Below, piece after piece: positions 1 to 7,680 of a DNA stretch of 9,047 nucleotides (positions are counted from its first letter, which is position 1; each line of letters starts with the position of its first letter). This stretch comes from Betaproteobacteria bacterium (lineage in GTDB: Bacteria > Pseudomonadota > Gammaproteobacteria > Burkholderiales > SG8-39): the NCBI GenBank assembly GCA_029865405.1, contig JAOUGZ010000081.1, positions 1-9,047 of the forward strand, read 5' to 3'. The notes beneath the pieces are model-generated. The model saw only the letters and a list, made by a program, of their open reading frames with translations, was not told where the DNA came from and made no database searches. A program made the translations under genes and the position numbers.

Positions 1-54
1 CCCCATTTTTCTCATCTGCAGATGAGAAAAATGGGGTCTGTCCCTATTTTTTTT
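1..54. repeat. 36-bp perfect palindrome plus overlapping REP-like hairpin and T8 run
   Basis: Positions 1-36 form a perfect inverted repeat of two 18-nt arms with no spacer, centred on CTGCAG (16-21). The right-arm segment AAAAATGGGG (27-36) can instead pair with CCCTATTTTT (42-51) across the loop TCTGT, with one G-U wobble, and eight Ts follow (47-54). On the plus strand the second hairpin looks like an intrinsic terminator for a gene entering from the left. On the minus strand the palindrome lies just behind dacB and may end its transcript. The GGGGTCTGTCCC core resembles short repeats I associate with REP-type elements of proteobacteria; this is recall and was not checked. The palindrome touches the window edge and may extend further left. 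Confidence 0.75.
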
Positions 55-1474
55 CGTACACCCAGCGCAGCAGGGCGTCGTTGGCGGCCTCGGCCTCGGG
101 CGCGTAGGGGTGATTCATCAGCATGACGACGACCTGGCGCCGGCCCTTCGCGTCGAGGAGGTAGCCGGCCATCGCGCGCGCGTCCGACAATAGCCCCGTC
201 TTCATGTGCGCCTGGCCGGCGAGCGGCTCGCCGTGCAGGCGCTTTCTCATGGTGCCGTCGAGCGCGGCGAGCGGCAGCGAGGCGATGAATTCAGGCATCA
301 CGGCGCTCTTCCACGCCGCCTGCAGCAGCGCCGCCAGGCTCGCCGCGCTCGCGCGGTCGGTGCGCGACAGGCCGGCGCCGTTCTCGATGGCGAGCTCGGG
401 CGCGGCGATGCCTTTCAGGTTGAGCCAATGCCGCAGCACCTGCTGCGCCTGGTGCAGCTGCGCCGGCGGCTCGTTGGCCGAGGTGGCAAGCGTGAGAAAC
501 AGCTGCCGCGCCATCACGTTGTTGGAGAACTTGTTGACGTCGCGCACGATCTCGGCGAGCGGCGCCGATTCGTGCGTGTGCAGCAGCTGCGCGCCCTCGG
601 GCGGCGTGCCGTCGCGCGCGCGCCCGGTCCAGGCGCCGCCGATTTCCGTCCACAGCTCGCGCAGCGCGCCGGCCACATGCTCGTTGGACGGCAGGAAGGC
701 GACGTTCAGGTCCTTCTCGCCGCAAGCGATCGGGTAGCGGCCGTTGAAGACGGCGCGGGGCGGCGGCCCGGCTTCGAAAGTGGGCGAGATCAGGCTGCGA
801 AAGGCGCGGCCCTCTACGCACTCGCCGGCGGCCAGGCGCAGGTTGTTCGTTACCTCGAGCGCCGGCGGGCGCGGCTCGACGTAGATGCGCACGCCCGCGC
901 CGTCGGCCTGCGGCACGAACGCGAAGCGCACCGCCTTGTAGTGCACGAGCAGCGCGTCGGGGAGCACGTTGTAGGGCCGGAGCGCCTCCCCGTCGAAGTC
1001 GCCGGGGTCGCCCGCCACCGGCGCGAAGTAACTGCGGTCGAGCAGCACGTCGCCGCGGATCTCGCGCAGGCCCTTGCCGCGCAACGCACGCAGCAGCATC
1101 CAGAAGCTTTCGTAGTCGAGCTTCGGGTCGCCGTAGCCTTTCAGCACCAGGTCACCCTCGAGCACGCCGTCGCGCAAGGGCCCGGCGGCGTAGGCCTCGG
1201 TCTTCCACCGATACGCCGGCCCGAGGAGCTCGAGCGCCGCCAGCGTGGTGAAGAGCTTCATCGCCGAGGCCGGGTTCATCGGCACGCCGGCGTTCAGGCT
1301 CAGGCTCGCCTGGGGGGCGCCCGCCTCCTGCACGACGATGCCGACGCTGGCGGCGGGGACGCCGGCGGCGCGCAGCGCCTCGGCGACCGGCCGGGGCAGC
1401 CCGCGCGCCGCGGCGAGGCTCGGCGGCAGCGCCAGCAGCACGGCGGCAAGCGCCAGACGGCAGAAACGGATCAC
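44..1474 (-). CDS. dacB: D-alanyl-D-alanine carboxypeptidase/endopeptidase, PBP4 family (DacB)
   Basis: Periplasmic class C low-molecular-weight penicillin-binding protein (peptidase family S13) that trims or cleaves D-Ala-containing peptide bonds in peptidoglycan. The 476-residue product starts with a signal peptide of about 23 residues (short basic start, hydrophobic run, AAA before the likely cut). All three active-site motifs of the family are present in order: SxxK as SAMK (S70, K73), SxN as SNN (317-319) and KTG (425-427). The long stretch between the first two motifs matches the extra domains typical of PBP4, and the length is usual for the family. The start is GTG at 1474; an in-frame TAA lies a few codons upstream and no other start precedes the signal peptide. 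The gene is transcribed divergently from groES. Its last codons (EKK, then TAG at 46-44) run into the repeat at 1-54, so the extreme C-terminus may be altered by that element. Confidence 0.93.
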   Translation of the reverse strand: MIRFCRLALAAVLLALPPSLAAARGLPRPVAEALRAAGVPAASVGIVVQEAGAPQASLSLNAGVPMNPASAMKLFTTLAALELLGPAYRWKTEAYAAGPLRDGVLEGDLVLKGYGDPKLDYESFWMLLRALRGKGLREIRGDVLLDRSYFAPVAGDPGDFDGEALRPYNVLPDALLVHYKAVRFAFVPQADGAGVRIYVEPRPPALEVTNNLRLAAGECVEGRAFRSLISPTFEAGPPPRAVFNGRYPIACGEKDLNVAFLPSNEHVAGALRELWTEIGGAWTGRARDGTPPEGAQLLHTHESAPLAEIVRDVNKFSNNVMARQLFLTLATSANEPPAQLHQAQQVLRHWLNLKGIAAPELAIENGAGLSRTDRASAASLAALLQAAWKSAVMPEFIASLPLAALDGTMRKRLHGEPLAGQAHMKTGLLSDARAMAGYLLDAKGRRQVVVMLMNHPYAPEAEAANDALLRWVYEKK

Positions 1475-1480
1475 GCGCGG

Positions 1481-1486
1481 ATTTTA
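1481..1486 (-). promoter_or_regulatory. possible -10 element of dacB
   Basis: Read on the minus strand this is TAAAAT, five of six matches to the sigma-70 -10 box. It lies 6 nt before the GTG start of dacB, so transcription would begin at or next to the start codon and give a leaderless message. No convincing -35 sequence sits 16-18 bp upstream. An alternative is that the true promoter lies farther back, within the shared 161-bp region. Confidence 0.3.
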
Positions 1487-1507
1487 GAGGCGGGGAGCGG
1501 GTGGGGC

Positions 1508-1537
1508 CTTGTATTTGCCCAGCCACGCCCCTATCAT
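1508..1537 (+). promoter_or_regulatory. groESL promoter, overlapping sigma-70 and sigma-32-like elements
   Basis: A sigma-70 reading gives -35 TTGTAT (1509-1514), a 17-bp spacer and -10 TATCAT (1532-1537, five of six matches). A heat-shock sigma-32 reading gives -35 CTTGTA (1508-1513, preceded by CC) and a C-rich -10 starting at CCCC (1528-1531) after 14 bp. The two overlap, so either holoenzyme could start near 1544, inside the CIRCE box. The sigma-32 -10 match is only partial. The leader to groES would be about 90 nt. Confidence 0.65.
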
Positions 1538-1563
1538 TAGCACTCGCTTGAGGCGAGTGCTAG
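1537..1563. promoter_or_regulatory. CIRCE operator (HrcA binding site)
   Basis: TTAGCACTC (1537-1545), 9 nt, then GAGTGCTAG (1555-1563). This matches the CIRCE consensus TTAGCACTC-N9-GAGTGCTAA in arm sequence and spacing, with only the last base differing (G for A). CIRCE is the operator of the heat-inducible repressor HrcA. Here it overlaps the predicted transcription start of groESL, the usual repressing position. hrcA itself is not in this window. Confidence 0.95.
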
Positions 1564-1582
1564 CAAGCCTCTCGTATTTGGC

Positions 1583-1602
1583 GGGTTGCACAACTGCAAC
1601 CC
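1583..1602 (+). other. perfect 8-bp hairpin in the groES leader
   Basis: GGGTTGCA (1583-1590), loop CAAC, TGCAACCC (1595-1602): every base of the two arms pairs. It lies 19 bp after the CIRCE box, 33 bp before the groES ATG, and within the predicted 5' leader. No T-run follows, so it is not an intrinsic terminator. It may stabilise the mRNA 5' end or be a second operator; its role is unknown. Confidence 0.6.
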
Positions 1603-1635
1603 ATTGACTTACAACATAAATGTCTGGAGACCTGT

Positions 1636-3634
<1,999 letters not shown>

Positions 3635-3661
3635 CTCGGTTTTCCGGCCTTCGCATCGTGG

Positions 3662-3690
3662 AAAGGGGTCCGAAATGGACCCCTTTTCTT
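3662..3690 (+). terminator. intrinsic terminator of groES-groEL
   Basis: AAAGGGGTCC (3662-3671), loop GAAAT, GGACCCCTTT (3677-3686) make a perfect 10-bp stem followed by TCTTTT. It lies 27 bp after the groEL stop. The A-rich 5' flank lets the stem extend into the U-tract, so it might also stop transcripts on the other strand, although nothing is transcribed that way here. Confidence 0.92.
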
Positions 3691-3691
3691 T

Positions 3692-3697
3692 TATAAT
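3692..3697 (+). promoter_or_regulatory. -10 box of the tRNA-Phe promoter
   Basis: A perfect TATAAT, 17 bp before the tRNA, placing transcription start near 3704. The GC-rich stretch just after it (CCGCGC, 3698-3703) resembles the discriminator of stringently controlled stable-RNA promoters. The expected -35 position (around 3669-3674, TCCGAA) falls in the groEL terminator hairpin and is a poor match. Confidence 0.6.
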
Positions 3698-3714
3698 CCG
3701 CGCTCTTTCCCGCA

Positions 3715-3790
3715 GGCCAAGTAGCTCAGTTGGTAGAGCAGCGGACTGAAAATCCGTGTGTCGCTGGTTCGATTCCGGCCTTGGCCACCA
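3715..3790 (+). tRNA. tRNA-Phe (anticodon GAA)
   Basis: A 76-nt cloverleaf with encoded CCA. Acceptor arms GGCCAAG (3715-3721) and CTTGGCC (3780-3786) pair fully; discriminator A is at 3787 and CCA at 3788-3790. The D-arm has AGCTCAGTTGGTAGAGC and the T-loop has GGTTCGATTCC. The anticodon stem is GCGGA/TCCGT, and GAA at 3748-3750 decodes UUC and UUU. It stands alone between the groEL terminator and the cytochrome gene. Confidence 0.98.
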
Positions 3791-3873
3791 ATCTCCCCCG
3801 CGTCGACCTGCCGCTGCTGAAGAAGACCTTGAACGAGGTCTGAGGCCGGCGCCTCAGGGCACACCGCATGTGC
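3791..3873 (+). other. spacer after tRNA-Phe with coding-like remnant and small hairpin
   Basis: No intact gene. An open frame running straight out of the tRNA reads RVDLPLLKKTLNEV then TGA (3841-3843), which looks like the C-terminal end of a protein but has no start or body. The stop codon overlaps a hairpin, TGAGGC (3841-3846), loop CGGC, GCCTCA (3851-3856), without a T-run. It could be a gene remnant left at a tRNA 3' end, or chance. Confidence 0.3.
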
Positions 3874-3914
3874 TTGATCTAGCGCAATCCACTCGTCGAT
3901 GGCCGGGCTACAGT
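3874..3914 (+). promoter_or_regulatory. candidate FNR/Anr-type promoter of the cytochrome gene
   Basis: TTGAT (3874-3878), CTAG, CGCAA (3883-3887) matches 8 of 10 defined positions of the FNR/Anr/Dnr consensus TTGAT-N4-ATCAA. A -10-like TACAGT (3909-3914, four of six) puts transcription start near 3921, so the box is centred at about -40.5. This is close to the -41.5 position of class II FNR-activated promoters, where a good -35 is not needed; none is seen. The downstream gene encodes a haem protein, which fits oxygen control. Confidence 0.5.
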
Positions 3915-3939
3915 CGATTACGAGGAATCCTGTAATCGA
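3914..3939. repeat. 26-bp inverted repeat at the predicted transcription start (possible operator)
   Basis: TCGATTAC (3914-3921) and GTAATCGA (3932-3939) are perfect 8-bp arms separated by 10 nt, a spacing of about two helical turns between arm centres. Inside lies a smaller palindrome, AGGA-A-TCCT (3923-3931). The repeat spans the predicted start of transcription and ends 2 bp before the Shine-Dalgarno AGGAG (3942-3946). That suits a repressor site or an RNA hairpin affecting translation. I do not recognise the motif. Confidence 0.45.
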
Positions 3940-3954
3940 ATAGGAGCGATTGCC

Positions 3955-5262
3955 ATGAGCAATGTCAGATCTACGTTGATGGCGGCCGGGATGGCGGCGC
4001 TTGTCCCCGGTCATGTACTGGCAGACGACCCTGCGACGGTCGACTGGAAGAGTGTCCCGTCCCGCTCGCTGACCTTGTTCTGGCCGGGACAATCGAGCTA
4101 CCAGTGGCTGCGCGGCTCCGCTCACCCGGGCGCGAAGATGGTCGCCAAGGACGTCGCTTGTGCGACGTGCCATAAGGGCGCCGAAGAAAAGCTGGGCAAC
4201 AAGCTGGTCACGGCGAACAAGCTCGAGCCGATGCCGGTCGAGGGCAAGAACGGCGTCGTCAAGCTGAGCGTGCAGGTCGCCTACGACGCCGAGAACGCGT
4301 ATTTCCGCGCGCGGTGGAAGACGCGCAATCCCTACCCGGGGGAGGCGCACCCGTTCCTGCGCTTCGACGGCAAGCAGTGGAAGCAGTACGGCTACCCGAA
4401 GCTCGACAAGGTGGTCCAGGACGGCAAGCAGCCCGGGATCTACGAAGACCGCTTTTCCATCATGATCGACGACGGCTCGGTGCCGGGCTTCGCGACCCAG
4501 GGTTGCTGGGTTTCCTGCCACGACGGCTCTCGCGACATGCCGAACCTGCCGGCGAAAGCCACGGTGCAGGGAAATGCGATGTTCGCGGCGATCAAGAAGA
4601 ACGACGTGCGCAAGTACCTGCCGGCGACGCGCACCGACGCGCTGGCCTCCTGGGACAAGGGCAAGAGCCTGGATGAAATCAACAAGCTCAAGGCCGATGG
4701 CGCCATTCTCGATCTGATGCAATGGCGCGCGCACCGCTCCAACCCGGTCGGCATGGCGGACGATTTCTACGTGCTCGAGTACCGCAATGGCGACGCCGGC
4801 AAGAACCCGTTCGGCTCGAACGAAGACAAGGACAAGCACCAGCCGAAGTACATGTACGACGCAAGCAAGGTCGGCAAGAAGGCGCTCCGCGAGGAAGACA
4901 TCCGCAAGGGCGCAACGGCCCTGGTGCGCGAGCAGAACGCGGTGCCGTTCGATCCGAACGCCGGCTGGCAGGACGGCGACCTGATTCCCGAGTACGTGGT
5001 GAGCGGGGAAGATGCCAAGGGCTCGGCGGCGGACAACAAGCAGGCCAAGGGCGTGTGGAAGGGCGGCATGTGGACAGTGGTGTGGGCGCGGCCGCTGAAC
5101 CTGGCGAACGCCGACGACAAGGCGCTGAAAGTCGGCAAGGTCTACAACTTCGGCTTCGCCGTGCATGACGACAACATCACGACCCGCGGTCACCACATTT
5201 CCTTCCCGGTCAAAGTGGGTTTTGGCGCCAAGGCCGACATCGAGGCGACCAAGCTCAAGTAG
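3955..5262 (+). CDS. exported c-type haem protein, ethylbenzene dehydrogenase-related haem-binding family
   Basis: Predicted periplasmic electron-transfer protein of 435 residues. The N-terminus is a weak signal peptide with a likely cut after VLA (residue 23). A canonical haem-c motif CATCH lies at 69-73. From about residue 85 to the end the sequence resembles the beta-sandwich haem-binding domain shared by the gamma subunit of ethylbenzene dehydrogenase, DMSO-reductase-family partners and cytochrome c-552-like proteins; this is recognised from pattern, not by search. Typical pieces are AYDAENAYFRARWKT, EDRFSIMIDDG and a C-terminal NFGFAVHDDN. A second cysteine/histidine group, CWVSCH (184-189), has three instead of two residues between the cysteines. 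The start is ATG at 3955 with AGGAG at 3942-3946, 8-nt spacing. It is monocistronic, with a candidate FNR box upstream and a strong terminator downstream. No molybdoenzyme catalytic subunit is nearby, so its redox partner is unknown. The sequence is lysine- and aspartate-rich and looks less GC-biased than hemA-prfA. Confidence 0.8.
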   Translation: MSNVRSTLMAAGMAALVPGHVLADDPATVDWKSVPSRSLTLFWPGQSSYQWLRGSAHPGAKMVAKDVACATCHKGAEEKLGNKLVTANKLEPMPVEGKNGVVKLSVQVAYDAENAYFRARWKTRNPYPGEAHPFLRFDGKQWKQYGYPKLDKVVQDGKQPGIYEDRFSIMIDDGSVPGFATQGCWVSCHDGSRDMPNLPAKATVQGNAMFAAIKKNDVRKYLPATRTDALASWDKGKSLDEINKLKADGAILDLMQWRAHRSNPVGMADDFYVLEYRNGDAGKNPFGSNEDKDKHQPKYMYDASKVGKKALREEDIRKGATALVREQNAVPFDPNAGWQDGDLIPEYVVSGEDAKGSAADNKQAKGVWKGGMWTVVWARPLNLANADDKALKVGKVYNFGFAVHDDNITTRGHHISFPVKVGFGAKADIEATKLK

Positions 5263-5281
5263 CGCCGGGCCGTTCGTACAC

Positions 5282-5309
5282 AGACCCCGCTGCGGCGGGG
5301 TCTTTTTTT
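5282..5309 (+). terminator. intrinsic terminator of the cytochrome gene
   Basis: AGACCCCGC (5282-5290), loop TGCG, GCGGGGTCT (5295-5303) form a perfect 9-bp GC-rich stem that runs into seven Ts (5303-5309). It lies 19 bp after the stop codon and separates the gene from hemA. Confidence 0.95.
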
Positions 5310-5330
5310 CCCTGCCTCCAGTCCCGCGGT

Positions 5331-5336
5331 TAGAAT
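5331..5336 (+). promoter_or_regulatory. possible -10 box of the hemA operon
   Basis: TAGAAT, five of six matches, 15 bp before the hemA ATG. Start would fall near 5343, leaving a leader of only about 9 nt without a Shine-Dalgarno sequence. The -35 region overlaps the T-run and start of the C-rich stretch after the terminator (about 5307-5313) and is weak. Confidence 0.4.
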
Positions 5337-5351
5337 GCGGCGGTTGATCGA

Positions 5352-6596
5352 ATGACCCTCTTCGCCCTCGGCCTCAGCCACACCACCGCGCCGCTGCCGG
5401 TGCGCGAGCGCGTGGTGTTCCACGTCGAAAAGCTGTTCGATGCGCTCGGCGAGCTGACGCGCGGCCAGCGCGCGGCGGAAGCCGCGATCCTCTCGACCTG
5501 CAACCGCACCGAGCTGTACCTCTCGGCGGGCGAGCCGCAGGCCGCGGCCGAATGGTTCGCGCGCTACCACAGCCTGCAGCCCGGCGAGCTGCAGCCCTAC
5601 CTCTATACGCTGCCGCAGGACCGCGCGGTGCGCCACACCTTCCGCGTCGCCGCGGGCCTGGACTCGATGGTGATCGGCGAGCCGCAGATCCTCGGGCAGA
5701 TGAAGGACGCGGTGCGCACCGCGCAGGCCGCGGGCACGCTCGGCACGGTGCTGCACAAGCTCTTTCAGCGCACCTTCGCCGTGGCCAAGGAGGTGCGCAG
5801 CACCACGCAGATCGGCGCCAGCAGCGTCTCCATGGCGGCGGCGGCGGTGAAGCTCGCGGCGCGCATCTTCCCCAGCCTGAGGGAGCAAAAGGTGCTGTTC
5901 ATCGGCGCGGGCGAGATGATCGAGCTCTGCGCCACGCACTTCGCGGCGCAGGCACCGGCGCGCATCGCAGTGGCCAACCGCACCCTGGAGCGCGCGCAAT
6001 CGCTCGCGCACCGCTTTGCCGGGTACGCGGTCGAGCTGCGCCAGCTGGCCGATCACCTGCAGGACTACGACATCGTCGTGTCCTGCACGGCCTCGTCGCT
6101 GCCCATTCTCGGCAAGGGGCTGGTGGAGCGGGCGCTGCGCGCGCGCAGGCACCGGCCGATGTTCATGGTGGACCTCGCGGTGCCGCGCGACATCGAAGCC
6201 GAGGTGGCGGAGCTCGACGACGTGTTTCTGTATACGCTGGACGACCTGCACGCCATCGTGCAGGGCAACCTCGATGCGCGCCGCGCGGCGCTGGAGCAGG
6301 CCGACGCCATCATCGAGACCCAGGTCGGGCAGTTCATGCACTGGATGGCCGCACGCGCCTCGGTGCCGCTCATCCGCCAGCTGCGCGAGCAGGGCGAGGC
6401 CGCGCGCCGGCACGAGCTCGAGCGCGCGCTCAGGCACCTGCAGCGCGGCGACGACCCCAAGGCGGTGCTCGAAGCCCTGTCGCAGGGACTCACCAACAAG
6501 CTGCTGCACGCGCCCACGCAGGCGCTGAACGAATCCGCGGACGACGAGCGCCGGGCGCTGGCGGCGCTCATCGAACGCCTGTACGGCTCGCGGTGA
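5352..6596 (+). CDS. hemA: glutamyl-tRNA reductase (HemA)
   Basis: Catalyses the NADPH-dependent reduction of glutamyl-tRNA(Glu) to glutamate-1-semialdehyde, the first committed step of the C5 route to haem and other tetrapyrroles. The 414-residue protein has normal length. The N-terminal catalytic domain begins with [15 protein letters not shown] and contains STCNRTELY with the nucleophilic cysteine at residue 50. The conserved histidine lies at 95 and [10 protein letters not shown] at 109-118. The NADPH-binding domain has [11 protein letters not shown] (181-191), and a helical dimerisation region fills the C-terminus. The start is ATG at 5352. No Shine-Dalgarno is visible, and a TAGAAT box 15 bp upstream suggests a very short leader. 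It is the first gene of hemA-prfA-prmC-grxD; its TGA overlaps the GTG start of prfA (GTGA). In some bacteria HemA is controlled by haem-dependent proteolysis, but nothing here tests that. Confidence 0.98.
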   Translation: MTLFALGLSHTTAPLPVRERVVFHVEKLFDALGELTRGQRAAEAAILSTCNRTELYLSAGEPQAAAEWFARYHSLQPGELQPYLYTLPQDRAVRHTFRVAAGLDSMVIGEPQILGQMKDAVRTAQAAGTLGTVLHKLFQRTFAVAKEVRSTTQIGASSVSMAAAAVKLAARIFPSLREQKVLFIGAGEMIELCATHFAAQAPARIAVANRTLERAQSLAHRFAGYAVELRQLADHLQDYDIVVSCTASSLPILGKGLVERALRARRHRPMFMVDLAVPRDIEAEVAELDDVFLYTLDDLHAIVQGNLDARRAALEQADAIIETQVGQFMHWMAARASVPLIRQLREQGEAARRHELERALRHLQRGDDPKAVLEALSQGLTNKLLHAPTQALNESADDERRALAALIERLYGSR

Positions 6597-7678
6597 AGCC
6601 GTCGCTGCGCGCCAAGCTCGAGCGCACGCTCGTGCGCCTGGAGGAGCTGAACGGCCTGCTCGCCGCCGAGAACGCGACGCGCGATCTCGACCAGTTCCGC
6701 AACCTGTCGCGCGAGTACGCCGAGGCGTCGGGCCTGGCCGCGCTCTACGCGCGCTATCGCCTGGCCGAGGCCGACGCGCAGGCCGCGCACGACATGGCGG
6801 GCGATGCTGCCATGAAGGGCTTCGCCGACGAGGAGCTCAAAGGCGCGCGCGCCGAGATGGCGCGCCTGGAAGGCGAGCTGCAAAAGCAGCTCCTGCCCCG
6901 CGACCCGAACGACGAGCGCAGCATCTTTCTCGAAGTGCGAGCCGGCACCGGCGGCGACGAGTCGGGGCTGTTCGCCGGCGACCTGCTGCGCATGTATACG
7001 CGCTACGCCGAGCGCCAGGGCTGGCCGGTGGAGCTCATCTCCGAGAGCCCGTCGGAGCTTGGCGGCTACAAGGAGGTGATCGTGCGCATCGGCGCCCAGG
7101 GCGCCTACTCGCGCCTCAAGTTCGAGTCGGGTGCGCACCGCGTGCAGCGCGTGCCCGCGACCGAGGCGCAGGGCCGCATCCACACCTCGGCCTGCACGGT
7201 GGCGGTGCTGCCGGAGGCGCAGGCGCTGGACGACGTGGTGCTCAACCCGGCCGAGCTGCGCATCGACACCTTCCGCGCCTCGGGTGCGGGCGGCCAGCAC
7301 GTGAACAAGACCGAATCGGCGATCCGCGTCACCCATCTGCCGACCGGCATCGTGGTGGAGTGCCAGGACTCGCGCTCGCAGCACAAGAACCGCGAGAAGG
7401 CGCTCGGCGTGCTCGCCGCGCGCATCAAGGACCAGCAGACGCGCGAGCAGCAGGCGAAGACCGCCTCGGCGCGAAAGTCGCTGGTCGGCTCGGGCGACCG
7501 CTCGGAGCGCATCCGCACCTACAACTTCCCGCAGGGGCGCGTGACCGACCACCGCATCAACCTCACGCTGTACAAGATCGACCGCATCATGGACGGCGAG
7601 CTCGACGAGCTGCTCGATGCGCTCGCCGCGGAGCACCAGGCCGAGCAGCTGGCGCAGCTCGCCGAAGAGGCGGCTTGA
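6593..7678 (+). CDS. prfA: peptide chain release factor 1 (RF1)
   Basis: Cytoplasmic class I release factor that recognises UAA and UAG in the ribosomal A site and triggers release of the finished chain. The product has 361 residues, close to the usual 360. The codon-recognition tripeptide PAT is at 188-190 and the catalytic GGQ at 233-235, the same numbers as in E. coli RF1. Other family stretches are present: [24 protein letters not shown] and the basic region [14 protein letters not shown]. The start is GTG at 6593, giving [10 protein letters not shown], which matches the family N-terminus. The same frame stays open far upstream through hemA, but that extension has no family similarity. 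The GTGA overlap with hemA suggests translational coupling. The downstream prmC product methylates the GGQ glutamine (Q235), linking the two genes in function. Confidence 0.98.
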   Translation: MKPSLRAKLERTLVRLEELNGLLAAENATRDLDQFRNLSREYAEASGLAALYARYRLAEADAQAAHDMAGDAAMKGFADEELKGARAEMARLEGELQKQLLPRDPNDERSIFLEVRAGTGGDESGLFAGDLLRMYTRYAERQGWPVELISESPSELGGYKEVIVRIGAQGAYSRLKFESGAHRVQRVPATEAQGRIHTSACTVAVLPEAQALDDVVLNPAELRIDTFRASGAGGQHVNKTESAIRVTHLPTGIVVECQDSRSQHKNREKALGVLAARIKDQQTREQQAKTASARKSLVGSGDRSERIRTYNFPQGRVTDHRINLTLYKIDRIMDGELDELLDALAAEHQAEQLAQLAEEAA

Positions 7679-7680
7679 GG

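Noticed and set aside
206..1540. Plus-strand 444-residue open frame opposite dacB
   Set aside because: Antisense shadow in high-GC DNA, rich in Arg, Ala and Gln. The opposite strand carries all three PBP4 motifs.
1586..1620. Second groES promoter (TTGCAC or TTGACT with TACAAC/CATAAA)
   Set aside because: Matches are weak or the spacing is wrong, and TTGCAC is part of the hairpin at 1583-1602.
3691..5196. Minus-strand 501-residue open frame ending in RNRTSDTRIFSPLLYQ
   Set aside because: It is antisense to the cytochrome gene and the tRNA. The RNRTSDTRIFSPLLYQ end is the well-known spurious translation of the complement of a tRNA-Phe gene; the rest is arginine/valine/leucine/histidine-rich shadow sequence.
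3715..5310. Integrative element bounded by tRNA-Phe att repeats
   Set aside because: No second copy of the tRNA 3' end is visible before hemA and there is no integrase, so only a possible scar is reported.
6065..7636. Minus-strand 523-residue open frame opposite hemA/prfA
   Set aside because: Antisense shadow; no signal for translation and no domain.
5552..7678. 708-residue open frame that would fuse an upstream extension to prfA
   Set aside because: The first part is an out-of-frame reading of hemA with Arg/Ala/Gly-rich sequence. RF1 similarity starts exactly at GTG 6593.
7360..7680. N-terminal extension of prmC into prfA
   Set aside because: The extension is an alternative-frame reading of prfA and lacks family similarity; PrmC length is normal from 7681.
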